Notes: generated by a model from the letters alone, not told the origin. 64,000 nt of DNA from Monarcha castaneiventris obscurior (GCA_026261815.1 JAMPIT010000476.1:6190955-6254954), one strand, 5' to 3'; shown: positions 1 through 15,406, numbered from the stretch's first letter. Numbers and translations: made by a program.

Positions 1-2220
<2,220 letters not shown>

Positions 2221-3560
2221 GCAGACTGCGCCCCACAGACACCGCCTCCCCCCCATGCTCCCCACGCCCCTAAACTTCCCTTCTAGATGTAATCCCAAGG
2301 GTACAAGATAACATGTTTTGTGTCTCAGTAACTCTTGTTGTCTTGAGGTGGGGAGGAGGGCAGGTTTAGTTTTATCGATGTCTGTCTGTTGTTGACTCTT
2401 CAGAAGATGAGAGGAGGACAGGGTGTTAGAGAATTTTAACCACTGTTTTATTTTTTTGTCTAATTCATGTGTACATTGGAGGGGATCCAGTGGCTTCCAG
2501 GGACAGACTGCACATGCAGAAAGCCAGTAGGAGAGGAGGAGGCTTAAAACAGAGTCAGATTTGGGGTGTCAGCCCTGCTGCTGGCTCTCTGCAGATTGAT
2601 GGCTCTCTAAGGTTGGTGCTTTTGTGCGGAGAAGGGAAGATGGGAGCTGTGCGTGTGCTTCTGCCTCCATGGGGAGATGATGGGGAGATCGTTGCCCTTT
2701 GCCCACTCTGAGGTTTCTGGGAATCTTCTTTATTAAGCTCAGTGTAGGAGCATTGAGAAGAACTCTTGGTTCTGTCACTGGAAGTCAACTGATCTCTGGC
2801 TCATAACACAGAGTGAAGTAGTATTTTTCTATTTAAATATAAAAACAGGAAAAAAAATTATATATGGAAGTGGTTTTTTCTTAAAGAGATGATGTTCCAA
2901 TGCCTCATCCAGCTGGAGCCGGCAGAGCTCTTGCAGATGCTGTTGGAGGCCTCCAGGTAGACTGAGGGTGAGATTGGAGGGAGACTCAGATAAGATTTGT
3001 TCCAGCTTGCAGGAAGGGGTTCCCAGAGTGGAAAGCCTGCAGAAGCATTTGTCACTGTAACTTGAGTGGCCATGACACATTCAGAGTTAGAGGAAGGTGT
3101 CCTGAACCAAGAGTTGACTGGTCAACGGCGTTCCAGACAGAGCCGTGGGTGTGTCACCTGTCCAGCACGGCTAGCATGTCACTAAAGCAGGGCTTTTGAT
3201 AAAGGTTAAAAAAAAAAAAGGAAAAAAAAAAAAAGAAGTTCTAAGGTTTTTTCATAATGTTCTTAGTTTCTCCGACTGAATGGTTTTACAGAGACCGTTG
3301 ATGCCACTGTTGTGCCCTGGCTCTCGTGGGCTGCCTGCCATCCAGCCAGAATGGGGGCTAGGAGAAGGGAAGGGAGAGGCCACCTGTCCCTCTCAGCCAG
3401 CCCTGGCACTCCCAGCTCCTGCTGGGGAGTTCAAGCGTTCCGTGATTTTACGTTTGGGTATCTTAGATGGTGCCAGTTATATTTTGTTGCATTTGGACTC
3501 CTTCTGAATAGGTTTTCTTTTTTGTAATAAAAAAAGAAAGAACAAAATGTTAAATCTGAC
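2221..3560 (+). other. GLUL: GLUL 3' untranslated region
   Basis: This is non-coding sequence from the stop codon to the region just after the first good polyadenylation signal. It is more AT-rich than the coding exon and includes a pair of A runs (about 3208-3234) and an AT-rich patch near 2830-2865. The right limit is approximate, because the cleavage site is inferred from the AATAAA and the GT-rich sequence after it. No other strong AATAAA was seen before it. Mammalian GLUL is known to use alternative poly(A) sites, so shorter transcripts are possible. Confidence 0.8.
3526..3531 (+). promoter_or_regulatory. GLUL: Polyadenylation signal AATAAA of GLUL
   Basis: A canonical AATAAA lies about 1.3 kb after the stop codon. 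It is followed by an A-rich stretch and then by a T/GT-rich element (about 3570-3590) of the kind bound by the cleavage factors. This suggests cleavage near 3545-3560. Confidence 0.8.
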
Positions 3561-4800
3561 TTCTGCAGCTTCTTTTTGTATGTGTGTTGCCTTCAGCATT
3601 TGAAAGGATTTTGGCTGATAGTGGGTAGATGTGGCTTTTCCTTTGTGGGGTGTTTTTTGGGGGGGCAGGGGTCTTTCAATCCATGTGTGCTCTCCAGAAA
3701 ATGGGAATTTGTCAGCAGTGGTTGGTTCTCTGGTGAGTGATGGTCTAGCTGAGGCTTGAATGGGATTCTTCTGGGATAGGAAAGGGCCTGGGCTTGTGAG
3801 TGCCTATAGGGAGGGTTATGGGGGTCAGTACAGATGTTGTGCGTTTCCCCAGCCTCCTCCTCACAAGTTCTATGGATATATAAATCCTACAGAAAACAAA
3901 ACTCCAGCAAACTTAATTTAAAAGGGGGCTTTGTGGAAGAGCCTTTCCCACTCTCCCTAAGAAAGAAAATGAGAGAAATGAGAAAATGCTGCTCGTCCAC
4001 CTTTGGCATAAACCTGGTCATTTAGGAAAATAACCAAGGCAGTAGAAATGTGTGATTTTGCTCCTGTGGTCCTTTATTTAGCTTGTGGTGCCATCCCCCA
4101 GCTCCCCGGGAGGTGATTCCTTCAGGAGAGGATGCTTTAACCATTCCCACCTTTAAATCTAGATTAACTGTACTTGAGCATCCTGCTGGGCTGATGAGGC
4201 CATTCCTGCTATCACGTTTTTGTGGACCAGCTGTTGTCCTGCACCTCCCTTCTGGGGAATACTGAAGGCAGAAACTTCCTCAGCACAGTCCTAAAATTAC
4301 CCTGTGCCTGTGCCGTGGTGGGGTGGGGTGACCAAAACAGAGGCAAAGTGAATACCATGTCCTTTCCTCCCATCCTGACACAGCCACAAGGACTTGAGCG
4401 CTGGGATGCTGCAGCCAAAACAAACCCAGGCTGCTCTGGGGTAACTCAGGAGCCCAGAAACCTCGAAGTGTTGTTTTGATCTGGGCTCAGGGGCAAGGCA
4501 GCTGCTGTTTCTTATGCCTTCCCAGAAAACGTTACAAAGGAAAAAATTACACGTGAATTAAGGGAACTTTTCTGAAGGTGTTGGCACAGAAGAAGGGACA
4601 AGGTATGATTTGGTTTTCTATTTGTTTTTAAAAGCTCCTTTACAAACACTGTGAATCTCTGAGGCTGAATCCCTGTCCCTGCAGAGACTATTTCTTCCTG
4701 AGGAATAAAAAAAATGGGAAAAAGGGACAGAGCTCAGTTTTGGCCACTAAGCATCATCAAGGCAGGAGGTGCTGATGGGCAGCCAGGTTTTGTGTTTTGC
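3561..4800. other. Intergenic DNA just downstream of GLUL, no gene seen
   Basis: Short open frames occur on both strands, but none shows a domain, a family motif or exon-like splice signals. A G run sits at about 3658-3667. No mobile element was recognised before the CR1 fragment at 4801. Confidence 0.6.
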
Positions 4801-4886
4801 CATAGAATCATGGAATGGCTTGGTTTGGAAAGGATCTTAAATACCATCTCGTTCCAACACCCCTGCCAATGGCAGGGACACATTTC
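4801..4886 (-). mobile_element. CR1 LINE 3'-end fragment
   Basis: The segment opens with CATAGAATCATGGAATGGCT, the reverse complement of the ATTCTATGATTCTATG-type tail of avian CR1 elements. It continues through the familiar 'upstream' words (ggtttggaaaggatctt, gttccaacaccc, gccaatggcagggacac). Only about 85 bp remain, so this is a short, severely 5'-truncated copy. The subfamily is not assigned. Confidence 0.85.
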
Positions 4887-7800
4887 TTGGTTGCTTGGGT
4901 TAAAGTCTTTGGGGTAAACAGCATCTCCCTGTGCGGTTTCGGTGTCTGTGAGGAAGATGCCATCTCCATGGTGTCCATCAAGGTGATAGGGGAGCAGGCG
5001 TCAATCCTTTGCTCCTCCAGCTGCCCTGGACATAAATTTAGGTCAGAAGCTTGATGCTTAATGGTTCCTCTTGCTCTCAGCTGAGAAAGCATTTATCCAC
5101 TCACTGCACAATTACCCAGCTGAAAACAAGGTTGGAACAACATTGTTCTGGGAAATGGCTTTTCAGATCATTATTAAAAGTATAGGGGGAAAAAAAAGAT
5201 TATAATGAATTAGAAGGGAAAAAATCGTTTATTCCCTCTAGGCATTGTTTTCGGACATTTTGCCTAGAAGCGTGCTTGCTGAATCTGCTTTGTAGTTACC
5301 TAAACACCATTTCCCAGCTCTGTAGGGTAGGGAGGCCTCCTCTTAAGGCTACGGGGCTCTTACAAATTGAGCCTGAAACCCTCAGAAGCTGAATTTATGT
5401 CTTATGTATTCATAGAAAACATTTTGACTTTTGATCTGAGCCTCTCAGGAGGAAGTGAATCCCTTTTCTCTGTACTCACACATCCTTAAAATGTAAATAA
5501 TGATGTAGCAAGGATAGGTCCCAAAGGGTTTGCTGGACACATCCAAGCATCAGGAACTGCTCCAAATGAAGCAGACAAAAATAGCAGCAGCTTTTTGAAG
5601 TGCCTGTTGATTGTGCTCCCTTTTAATCAAACACCAGCTTAGGGGACAAGGCTGCCCCTAACCCATTAATATATCTGCTCACACACCAGGCTTTTCCCCA
5701 CAACTGGATTTTAAGGCAATCAAAATAATATTAGCCACAGGTTCCTTCAAATACAGCCTGGAACACATGAGCTAATCAAGACCACACTTGAAGCATCGAT
5801 TCATACCGGGCTGTGCCAGCCCAGTTTTTGTCTGGACACAAGGGATTTTCCCTTTCTGCAGAGCCTGGTGCATCAGGTGTGGCTGCTTGGATTTCTCCTA
5901 CCCTTTCACACTCCCAGAGTGCCCTGATGCTGCTCCAGTATCCATATCTCACTTATCTTACTATTTTGTGGGGTTTTTTAGTGCTATTTGGTCTTCCTCG
6001 ATTACCTTTTTTTGTAGATCAGTCTTCACATGCTTGTCCTGTCTCTGGCTGAACACACCTCTCCCTGAACACGTCTGGAGGAGGAATCAGCAAGCCTTAG
6101 GTGGGTCAGGATTTGCTGAGCTGTCTTTTGGATGCCCTTACCTGGGGGAGAAGAGAGGCAGTTTTTGTTGCTGGGTGAAACTGTTTTTATTTCTCCGAAC
6201 AAGTCTGTGTTTTCACTTTTTCCCAGGATGTTGATACTGGCCCGTGTGAGTGTCCTGCCTCTCCTTCTGCTCGTGGAGGATGGGAAGGGATGGCCCCAGG
6301 GAGGGAGCCAGGCACAGACCACTGAGGGAGTGGTTTGCAGAGCTCTGCAAGAAACTCTCTTCGGGCTTAAAGCTCCTGTTATCAGAGCAGCCCTGCGTTG
6401 TTCTCTTGAAACCCCTCTTGGAGCTCCAGCAGCTCCTCCAATGTGGGGCCTGGAGGAGTCCTGGCTGAGATATACACTTGCAGTTCATCAGCTGATGAAA
6501 GCCTTAGGAAAAGTGGCTGGAGGTCCTTTGTCCCCTCGAAGGAGGCCAGGCATCTCTGGAAGGGTGCTGGAGACAGGTCAGGTGTGGCCAGTGGGTATTC
6601 TTGTGTTACCCCTTTGAGCAAAATAGTAGAGCTGGGAATGGACTCCTGCCATCACATGCATCCATAATTCAGGTTCAACTGAGCCAGGATTTCATCCCAC
6701 TTGTTCAGTTACTGATTAAACTGAGGACAGCTGCTTCTGAAACAAGTGGGAGCTCTTGAAAGGGAAGATCTCCTTAGGTCTGCCTGGCTTCCCCAGACAG
6801 CTGGATGCAAAGTCAGACCTGGGCTGGCTCCTGAGTGGGTCCTCTACCTACGAGTGGTTCTCCAGGCTCTCCAGCTGGGACTGATAGTGGCTGGTTTCAA
6901 CATGTCCTGTGTGGATATAAATTGAGCTCTGACTCTTTGCTTGCTGATACTGGGGCCAGTCCATTTGTAGGATCTGCTTTTCCTGAGGCCATGCAGGTTA
7001 TGGGAGATATTAGTCACTGAGTGATGACTCATCTGGATGCCTAAAGATGTCACTTGTGAATTGCCTGGTTCATGAATGGTGATCTCAGTCTAATCCTTGT
7101 GACTCTACCCTGAGCCAGTGCTGGCTGTTTGGGGACTGCTCCTCCTTTTTGTGCAATGACCTCTGATGGGAACATGTAGAGAAGGACTCTGGGCAGACAC
7201 AATCCTGCTGCTCTCTACACTGAAGCCTCTCCAGGAGCTCCATTCCCAGTGAGAGATTATGTGGGTCAGAGCATCTTCAAGCTGCCTCTGGAGGTGTCTG
7301 TGTTCAGAAAGAATGGGATTTGGGGCTAGGTGCTTCTTGAAGGTTAGCCCCCAAAAACCTGCAGTGGTTGACTGAGGAGAAACCCAGGGTCAAAGAGGTA
7401 AATTGGGAGGGAAATCCACATTCTGTGACTCCAGACCAAACACTAGGACTGCAGCTCTTCACAGTCTTGTAGGAGGACTGGACCCTTCTCCCTCACTGCT
7501 CCCTTCCTTTCCTTCCCTGGTGAGATGGTGCAAGGTTGGAGTAGCGGTGCAGGGGACAGCAATGCTTTACCTCAGCCAAAAAATGTCTTTCTTTTTCCTT
7601 CTTTCCTCCCATCCTGGCCTGCCCACAGGCTGGCCTGCCCGTGCTATTTTGCTTTCATAAGATGCATTATGTAAGCCAAGTCTTGAGTGGGGATGCAGTG
7701 CCAGCTCGGACTCCGCAGTGGGAAGGAGCCACATTCCTCAGCACTGGGTTTAATCCCTGCCTCCAGCCACAGTTGGTTTGCTAAGAGGAATCTGAGAGCT

Positions 7801-10800
7801 GTGCTGAGGTTTCTAATCCCTTGCCCCAGGTGGAGCCAGCTTGTTTGTACAGGAGCCCTGCTCTCCTTTGTCAACAGGTTGTGCCCAGGTCTCCTCCTAG
7901 CAGGCCCTTTTGAGGAGGGCTGGCTCAGGCATGCACAGCACACCTTGGGACCCTCCTCTCCTCCCCTTGTTTGCTGAACTCTCTGTGCTCCTTGGCTTCT
8001 CTTTCACTTGCTCAAATAGGCTGCTGAGAGAAGAAAATGGAAATGGAAGCTTCCACAATCCCAGTCCCAGAAAACAAGGGCAGAGGTGGGTTGCCAGACT
8101 GGCATGGAAAACATGGCCTGAGAAAGACCACATTGGTGCCAACAATTTCTGCACCTGTTCCAGCACTGACTGCCTCCCAGTGTCCCATCTGTAGGATGTG
8201 ATTCCTGTCCCACCAAAACTCTGGAGATCCTGAACCCAGGGGTCCTGTGGCACCATCCTGGCTGGGTGGAGGGTGCAGGACAGCAATGGGTGCTTGGTAG
8301 GGTGTTTGGTGGCTCCCCAGCAGCCTCAGCCCATTGCCTTAACTCCCTGCAGTTGGGACTGATGATCTTCAGGACCACATTTGGCTGGGCATGGGCCATG
8401 TGGGTTCAGAAGGAAAGGTCTTCACCCTCCACACAGGTTTGAGATGAAGCTGACAGCAGCAGTGCCTTGTTTTCATGTCCTGTGGATGGATGAGGCACCA
8501 GACTCCACAGTTTTTGCTGTCAGTTTCCCCCAGTGTCAAACACGATGTTAAAATGAGAAATATTAATAAGACCCAGGATTAGGCTGTTATTTCTCATCAC
8601 AAAGCTGTGTGGCTTGAACACATCCATGGCTTGTGGAGATGCTGAGCAGCTGCTGAATTCCCCAGCTGCCTCTGTCCTGAGCCAGAGCCTGTCCAAAATG
8701 CCTAAAACACTGGGAAAGCAAGGGAATAGGAGCTACCTGCCCTACTGAGCTGGATTCTGGCAAGCATGGTGGCCAGCAGGTATTTGGAAAAATTCTGGGA
8801 CCATTTGCTTCAACCACAAACCCCAATCTATCCAATGCCTCTCCATGTTTAGGGGATTCTAAGCAAGCCCCCAAGTTTGAGGTGGGAATAGACATGCCCA
8901 GGGCTATGTTGTCCAGATGCCATTCCCATTTAGGAAGCTGCCTGGGAACAGCTGGTCTTAGAGTTGGGCTTAATCTGAAAGTTGGAAGCCAAGGCTTCAG
9001 ATGGCTGAGTCACCAAAACCTATGCACTTGCTCTGAAATACAAGATATTTTCAGACCATTTTCCACCCAGACAGAAAACACATACTGGATGATTAACTGC
9101 CTCCCTCTTTTCCACCTCTCCTTGTGGCTGGGTCTCCTGGCAAGTTCTCCATCTGCTTTTCTAAATACTTTCACTTTAAAATGGATGCCTTCCCTCCTGG
9201 CAAAGGCCCATGCCAGTGATCAGCGGGTGCCACTGCCATTGTGGGCTGTAGCCCTGTGGGAAAGCATTTCATTTAGAGAATAGATTGCTTTGGTGTGGAA
9301 GTTTTTTATCTGTAATCTCGCTAGGATGAAGAAAACTGCTTGTAGAGGCCAGTTGGGTAAGGAGGTGGCTTCTGGAATCTTGGAAGGGCTGTCCCTTGCA
9401 CCATTTTGGCACTGTGCACAGAGCAGGGGGTGTGCCCCATGTACCGGCAGTCAGGCACACTCCATGGATGGTGGTCTGGGACCCAAGAGTATCCTAGGAA
9501 CTGTGGTATGCTAGCAGTCTGTGCCATGGAAACATCTTGGTCAGAGCAAGGGGTTCCCTCTGGGTTGTTGGATCTCTGTTTTCATGTGGAGGGAGAAGAG
9601 TTGGCAACCAAAGTGTGAGTTGTGGAGCTCCTGCACGGCAAACTGCTCAGACCTCTCTGAGCATGGTTGGGATAGCTTAGAAACATCCCAGGATACAGGG
9701 CAGTGTCCAGGATGCCACAGAAGGTGTCTGACAGGTTGATACAAGAAACAGAGATCAGTAGGGGTTAAATACAGCCTGAATGGTGCTGCTGCAATAGCAG
9801 AGGAGCTCCAAGTCACTCTTGTGATCCAGAGGGGTGGCTCCAAAGTACTCAGGAAGGAATTGGCCATTCAATTTGACCCTGCAAGTGGGTAGGCCTGAGT
9901 CTGCCTGGTTCCTCCTGAAACAAAACACAGCCCTTCTGCTTGTTGTGTCTTGCTAGGAGCTTGCTGGTGATCTTGGGCTGGAGAAAGTCATGGAACTTGT
10001 AAGATGGGAGCTTCTGCTGGAAGAGATGGTCTTGGCAAACTAGGAATCTCTCTGCAAAGGATGAGGTAGTGATGCCACATGGAGTCTGCAGATGAATGGG
10101 ATGGTTTGGGTGGGAGCTTGTGACAGCTTTGCCTAAAGAGCTCTTTGAGATCCAGCAGCCCCCCCTGCTCATCTTCCCCTGCTTGTCTCCCCCTCCCCAT
10201 GCAGCCAGTGGAAACTGCTCCCATGAAATCTAAAGCAAGCACTGCAATACTTGCCTTTTTGTTGTGAATAATGTCAGGCCTTTTTTCCACGAGCACTATT
10301 GAGGCAGCAGCTGTATTTCACCCAGCTGGCAGCGCCTGGGGAGGAGATCAAGTATTCTCAGCAGAGCTGGGCCAGATCTAGGGCTGTGGGAAAGTGGTGC
10401 AATTCTGGTTGTCCTCAGTGCTGAGCTGCTTTACACCAGCTCTGAACTGGGCTCCCAGACTGGGGCTTTGGGGGATTTTGGGGAGGTGAAATAGTCGTGT
10501 GTGCTCAGGGGTCTGTGGGAGCAGGAGGATGAGGAGCTGGGCTGCTGCTGGATAGGATTTTAGTTGTGTGGGTCACTTGTTGTTGGGCAGTCCTCTTCTG
10601 AACCCAAAAAAACAGGAGCACCTGGAGCTGTGTGTGTTTCTCCACTCTGCCTGAGCATGCTGCCAGAGCAGAACTCCAGCCCTGCCAAAACATCCCCCAC
10701 TTCTGGGAAGCGTCCTCAGCACTGTATGCTTGTCCCATGGGATACACTGTGCCTCCCTCTGCCAGGTACCTCTGGGCAGGTGCCAGCCCTTCCTCTGCAC

Positions 10801-11240
10801 TCAGGAACAGCTTGTTTTGAACATCAGTGCCACGGGAAGCAAAGCAGGAGCATATGTGCCCGTGGGCACTGCTGGCCCATCTCCCTGGCATGGGCAGGAG
10901 TTGTTCCTCTGTCCTTGTGTTGCTGGACCCCTGGGATGAGAGGGACCCCCCCCGCCAGCCCATGCTCTGTAGGCCAGACCCCCATCCTTTGCACAGAAGG
11001 ACTTGGGAAGAAAAGTTTAAAAATTGCATCTCCTCTTGATCCTCAGCTCAACCCCTGTCCCTCTGCTCTGTTTACCCACTAATGGGTAGCTCAGTGTGGG
11101 AGTGGGATGAGAAGGATGTTGGAGACAGGAGAAGGCTGGAAGGCAAGGAATATGCTCAGATGAGAGGGATTTTATTTGTTTGTTTTGATTTTTTTCTTTG
11201 GGCCATTCATTATATTCCAGTCATGAGGAAACGTGACTTC
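4887..11240. other. Intergenic DNA, no gene seen
   Basis: This is 6.3 kb with no recognisable coding exon, RNA gene or transposon. The AT-rich part at about 5140-5760 differs from the GC-richer remainder and could hold conserved non-coding sequence, but I cannot show that. The open frames here (for example 5788-6234 and 8882-9283 on +) are short and low in information, and carry no domain signature. Confidence 0.55.
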
Positions 11241-11301
11241 TCCCTGTAAGAAAAAACATGGGTTTTTTTAAATTCTCCTTTTAGCTTATCTTGTGGGGGT
11301 T

Positions 11302-11325
11302 GGGGGGGGGGGGGGGGGGGGGGGG
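11302..11325 (+). repeat. G homopolymer (24 bases) beside T-rich low complexity
   Basis: An uninterrupted run of 24 G lies between GGGGGTT and AGTTG. It is followed to about 11377 by TTTG/TTTGG low-complexity sequence with a run of 13 T. G runs of this length can form G-quadruplexes and are also prone to sequencing or assembly error, so the exact length should be treated with caution. Confidence 0.9.
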
Positions 11326-11472
11326 AGTTGTTTGTTTTTGGTTTGGTTTGGGTTTTTTTTGGTGTTTTTTTTTTTTTGTTTTCTGTCACCTCCAGAGATC
11401 TGGTTCTTAGTCCTGAGGTGACCTTTGCTGTCAGAGGTCCATTCTTCTGCTACTATCAGTGATTTTCTGTGG

Positions 11473-11748
11473 TGGCCGGTGAAGATATATTGTGTTGGGA
11501 TGACCTGTCCCGGTTTGAATTTTGCGGTTGTCTGTCAGTCTGGTCACTCCCCCAGAGCTCTCCCATTGGTCCCCGCTCCCTGGTCCTGCTTTTCTCCCGG
11601 CCCCGGGGGGCCCCTGAGTTAGCCATTCTGTTCGTATTTGCCTCTATACCCTTCGACAGTGAAGATGCAATAAATTCTCCTGCCGGAATGCAAGCAGATA
11701 CGCTTCCTGACTCTTTGTCACTGACTTAATACTGCACCTGTGCAGGCA
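11473..11748 (+). mobile_element. Probable solo LTR of an endogenous retrovirus (ends uncertain)
   Basis: LTR-like order on the + strand: an inverted CCAAT (CCCATTGGTCC, about 11563-11573), a GC-rich stretch, a weak TATA-like CTCTATACCC near 11643, then AATAAA at 11669-11674 about 75 bp before the proposed end. With these limits the element starts TGGCC and ends GGCA, flanked on both sides by TCTGTGG (11466-11472 and 11749-11755). A 7-bp duplication is longer than the usual 4-6 bp, so another reading (11506-11720, starting TGTCCCGG and ending TTGTCA) remains possible. No coding region is attached. Confidence 0.45.
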
Positions 11749-11933
11749 TCTGTGGGGGCACGCGGGACCCCACGGAGCCAGGCAAATAAAGTATTAATTT
11801 TCCCAGGCTTTGCACCTCCCTCTACCCTTCATTGAATAAACAAAAGCCTCTGTCCTGGCCATACCGTTCCCAGTACCTGTGGTGGCTGTTTCCAGCTTGC
11901 CAAATCAGGGCTCGAGGTGGCTCCTCCCGAGGC

Positions 11934-11990
11934 ACATGGATGTGCTCTCAACACGTGGATGTGTCCTCAACACATGGATGTGTCCTCAAC
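11934..11990 (+). repeat. 19-bp tandem repeat, three copies
   Basis: Three successive units begin acatggatgtg, acgtggatgtg and acatggatgtg, each ending tcaac. They differ from one another at only one to three positions. The third copy runs into ACAGCAGTGA. This is a minisatellite-like local duplication with no evident function. Confidence 0.9.
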
Positions 11991-12606
11991 ACAGCAGTGA
12001 CTGGAACCACCAGTGACGGAAGCAGTGGGAGTGAGACAAAGGCATGGAATAAATTATGCCCCTGGATGGTTTTTGCTGCCTGACTTGGTAGCACTAACCC
12101 AGGAGCTGCCGAGGGTTTATTGCCTTGCATATTTCTGCTCCATCCCCAGGTTCATTTGGGTGTGCTGGGCTCATGACTCCCTTGCATGGATCTGCTTTTC
12201 AGTGCTGCTGACATCTGCTGATTGCTTTCCAACCATTAAACCCAAGACAGAATGGGAGTAGGGGAAGACACCTCATTAATTTTTACTCTGCCCTCCATCC
12301 TTCCCAACTCTTTCCCCTGGCAGAGATTGGGAGGAACATTACTTTGCTTGCCCTACAGGTAAATGAGGTGCTGTTTAATTGTCTATCACCACAAAGACAA
12401 TGTTGGAATCCAGGGAAAGGATGCTGTGCTTGGCTGTCACTGCATGGCACTTGAGGCAGGATTCCACGGTGAGGCCGCTGCTCTAATTGATGTGGAGTGG
12501 GATTTGGGCAAGGTGCATTCCTCCTTGCCGCCTGGATATGGGATGTTCACAGAGGTCATTGCAGGGGTGGCTGGGCACAGAGAACTTCCTAGAGGAGGAG
12601 GAGGAG

Positions 12607-12706
12607 GAGGAACCACTAGTAATGAGGACAGGAAAAGGGTGAGCTCACTTCTACAGGAGGAACCACTAGTAATGAGGACAGGAAAAGGGTGAGCTCACTT
12701 CTACAG
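12607..12706 (+). repeat. Perfect 50-bp tandem duplication
   Basis: Two adjacent copies, 12607-12656 and 12657-12706, are identical base for base. Each starts GAGGAACCACTAGTAATGAG and ends CACTTCTACAG. The left copy is preceded by a run of GGA triplets (about 12593-12606). Perfect identity points to a very recent duplication or to an assembly artefact. Confidence 0.95.
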
Positions 12707-15406
12707 CCTGTCCTCAGTGGGAGGGATGAAATTATTAACCTGGTGGGAAGGCTGGGGAAGCACAACACCTGGGACAAGTCTCTCACCTGCCACTGAAGTG
12801 AGTTCTTGTGAGCAGCTGGTTGTACACTGTAATTTGAACCACACCAGTGCAGAGTTCAACCCTTGCTTCAGCTCTCCTAAACACACACCTCCAAGCTGGC
12901 AGCAACCTCCTCTTCTCACCCAGCACATGCCATGCTTCCCACTGCCATCCCAGAAATCAGTCTCACAGGATACACTGTGCCACAGCAAGGTCGTGCCCAT
13001 CAGATTTGGTTTTTTGGGGGTTGTTTTTTGGCATTTTTGTTGAGTCTGGTGCCATGTTGCAGGTGGTGAGGCAGAACATTGTGCTGCAAAGCAGATCTGT
13101 ATTTAGAAGCAGAAGCGAGGCATAGGATGCACGTTTTTAGCATCCTGAATACATTGAGATCCCAAACAGTTTTCAGGGAAAACAGTTATTGCTATTCCCA
13201 GAGTGCCAGAGAAGCCTGGGATCTAACAGCCACATAATGGATGACCCTGGTGGGTCCTGGCTTGGGTGCTGCTGCTCTCCTGGGACAGGGATGGGGATGG
13301 GCAGGAGCTGGGCTTCCCTGGGTGCCCATTCTGGTGGGACAGACTTGAACTTCTATCCCAGCCCAGTTCACTGTGCCCAAACCACCCAACGGTGCTGGGA
13401 GCAGCAAAGCGAGACTCAGGCAGCAAAGTCCTCCTCAAATAGGCTCTACTTTCCTTTTCTATGGCCCCAGCTGATGTTTTATAGGAGCTGCAGGTGCTTA
13501 ATATCCAAGGGCTTTTTTTTTTTCCAGGTGGGCTTTTTCTAAGCAGGGAGTTAAGAGCATGAACAAAAAACAGGATGATATCCTAAAAGTGGTCATATTT
13601 TGCTGTCCCTAAATGTAGCTGCTGTGCCAAATGGAGTTTCATTTGTCCATGAGATTACCTGCAGGAAGAAGGATTGTAGCAGTGTTGCCCAGTGGCTGCT
13701 GGGCTGGTTTTGGGTGATGGACAAGGCAGTGTTTGTCAGGAGTGGTAAAACATTGTTAGACACTGGTATCACTGGGAAACAAACAGTTCACCTGCTGGCA
13801 CAAGGGAAAGAAAACAAGAAATGTGTGAGTAGAGATGTGGCCAGCTTCAAACCAGCAATGTGAGCTGGCTCTGCTCCTGGCCACTGGTTTGGAGACTTCT
13901 TGCTCCATCTCAAACCTGAGGTGGATTTGGGCCAGCATCTCTTTGAGGTTTCCCCAGTTGTTCTGCTAGAAAATATTTCCTTTCCCTACAGACTTTAAGG
14001 ACTTGGCACCTGTAGTTTATCTACCTTAACTTTCCTATGTAAACAAGGCTGAAAGATTCTGTGAGTCTCAAAGAAAAGATGTGTTAGGTGCTTTTCACAG
14101 CTCCTCACCGCACAGTACTGGGTGGGATTTGAATTCCAGGGAGACCGACAGGGATGGGGAAGGGAGCCTGCTCTGAGAGGGATTAATGCAAATGGCCGAA
14201 CAGATAGTGGCCAAACCCCTCCTGGATTGCTCCTGGCCTGGCGTCTTGCTGGGGAAAAGCGGGGGTGATGAATCCGATCCGGCTGTAGTGACGCAGCATC
14301 TGAGAAACGCTGCTGGAGGCTTTTTGTGGACTCCACCTCGTAGGTGTCACAGCCGGACTGGGCTGAAGCAGCGAGCACGCAGGAGGAACAAAGCCATCTT
14401 TGTCACCGTGCCCTTGCTCTACAGAGCTGGCCCCACGCCAGTGAGGTGCCTGGCTCGCTACCGAGGTCTGGGAGCAGCTGGCTGAGCAGCCAAGAGCTTC
14501 CCAGAGCTGGAATTTGGGGCAGTTGCTCTCTCACCTGGAACAGCAACCTCTCTCCTGGCAGCAGCATAAAGGGGCTCAGATGGGGTAACTCCTGAAACTC
14601 CTGACGGGGCCAGCACCTTCCCTCCCAGCCCACCTCGGTGTGGTGGAGATGCTCATGTACCTCTTGAGGTACATCTGGCATGGCCCTGGTGGGCAGGAGG
14701 GTGCAGGAATGGCTGCGTGGCACAGAGCAAGAGGGCACAGGCAGGATTCCTCTGGAAACAGGGTGAGGGGCTCTGCGGGGGTCCCTGACGAGTGGGGACA
14801 GTGCCAGCTCAGCATCACCTCTCTCGGCCAGAGATGCCCTTGGTCTGGCCTGTGCCAAACCAACCTCTGCTGTGCAGAGCCACCCCCTCACTGGGCTGAA
14901 GGGACAGCACAGGGATGCATGTGTGGGTGTCAGCACTGTAACCTTTGCTCTGGAATGAGAGGAGATGGATCTCTCCGAGTCCAGCATGCACCCTTAAAAA
15001 TGTCAAATTCTACCCAGGGAATGGAAAAATCCCATCCTTTGGGACCTCTCAGCTGCTTGTTACACCAGCACGAAACCTACTTTAAATTCATGCCCTTGTG
15101 GGGCAGGAGAGGATGAATCCCTCCACTTGTTTTTTCTCTGGTTCATAGCCGCAGGGCAGGTGAGAATCACGATCTGCTGGCACACTCCCCCTCCCCTGGG
15201 GTACCATTCCTGCCTCACATCGCTGCTCCTCCTTGGAAAACCCCTGGGACTGCGAGAGTTAATTCTTCATCCCAGCTGCTTCCCTCCTCGAGCTCAGGAG
15301 GAAAAGGGATTGTGCTAGGCAAGGGGCACCACTGAGGAGGGGGAGGAGGCAAAAAAAACCTTCGTGTTTAGACCTTTTACCTAATTTCCAAAGTTTCAGA
15401 CCTGAG

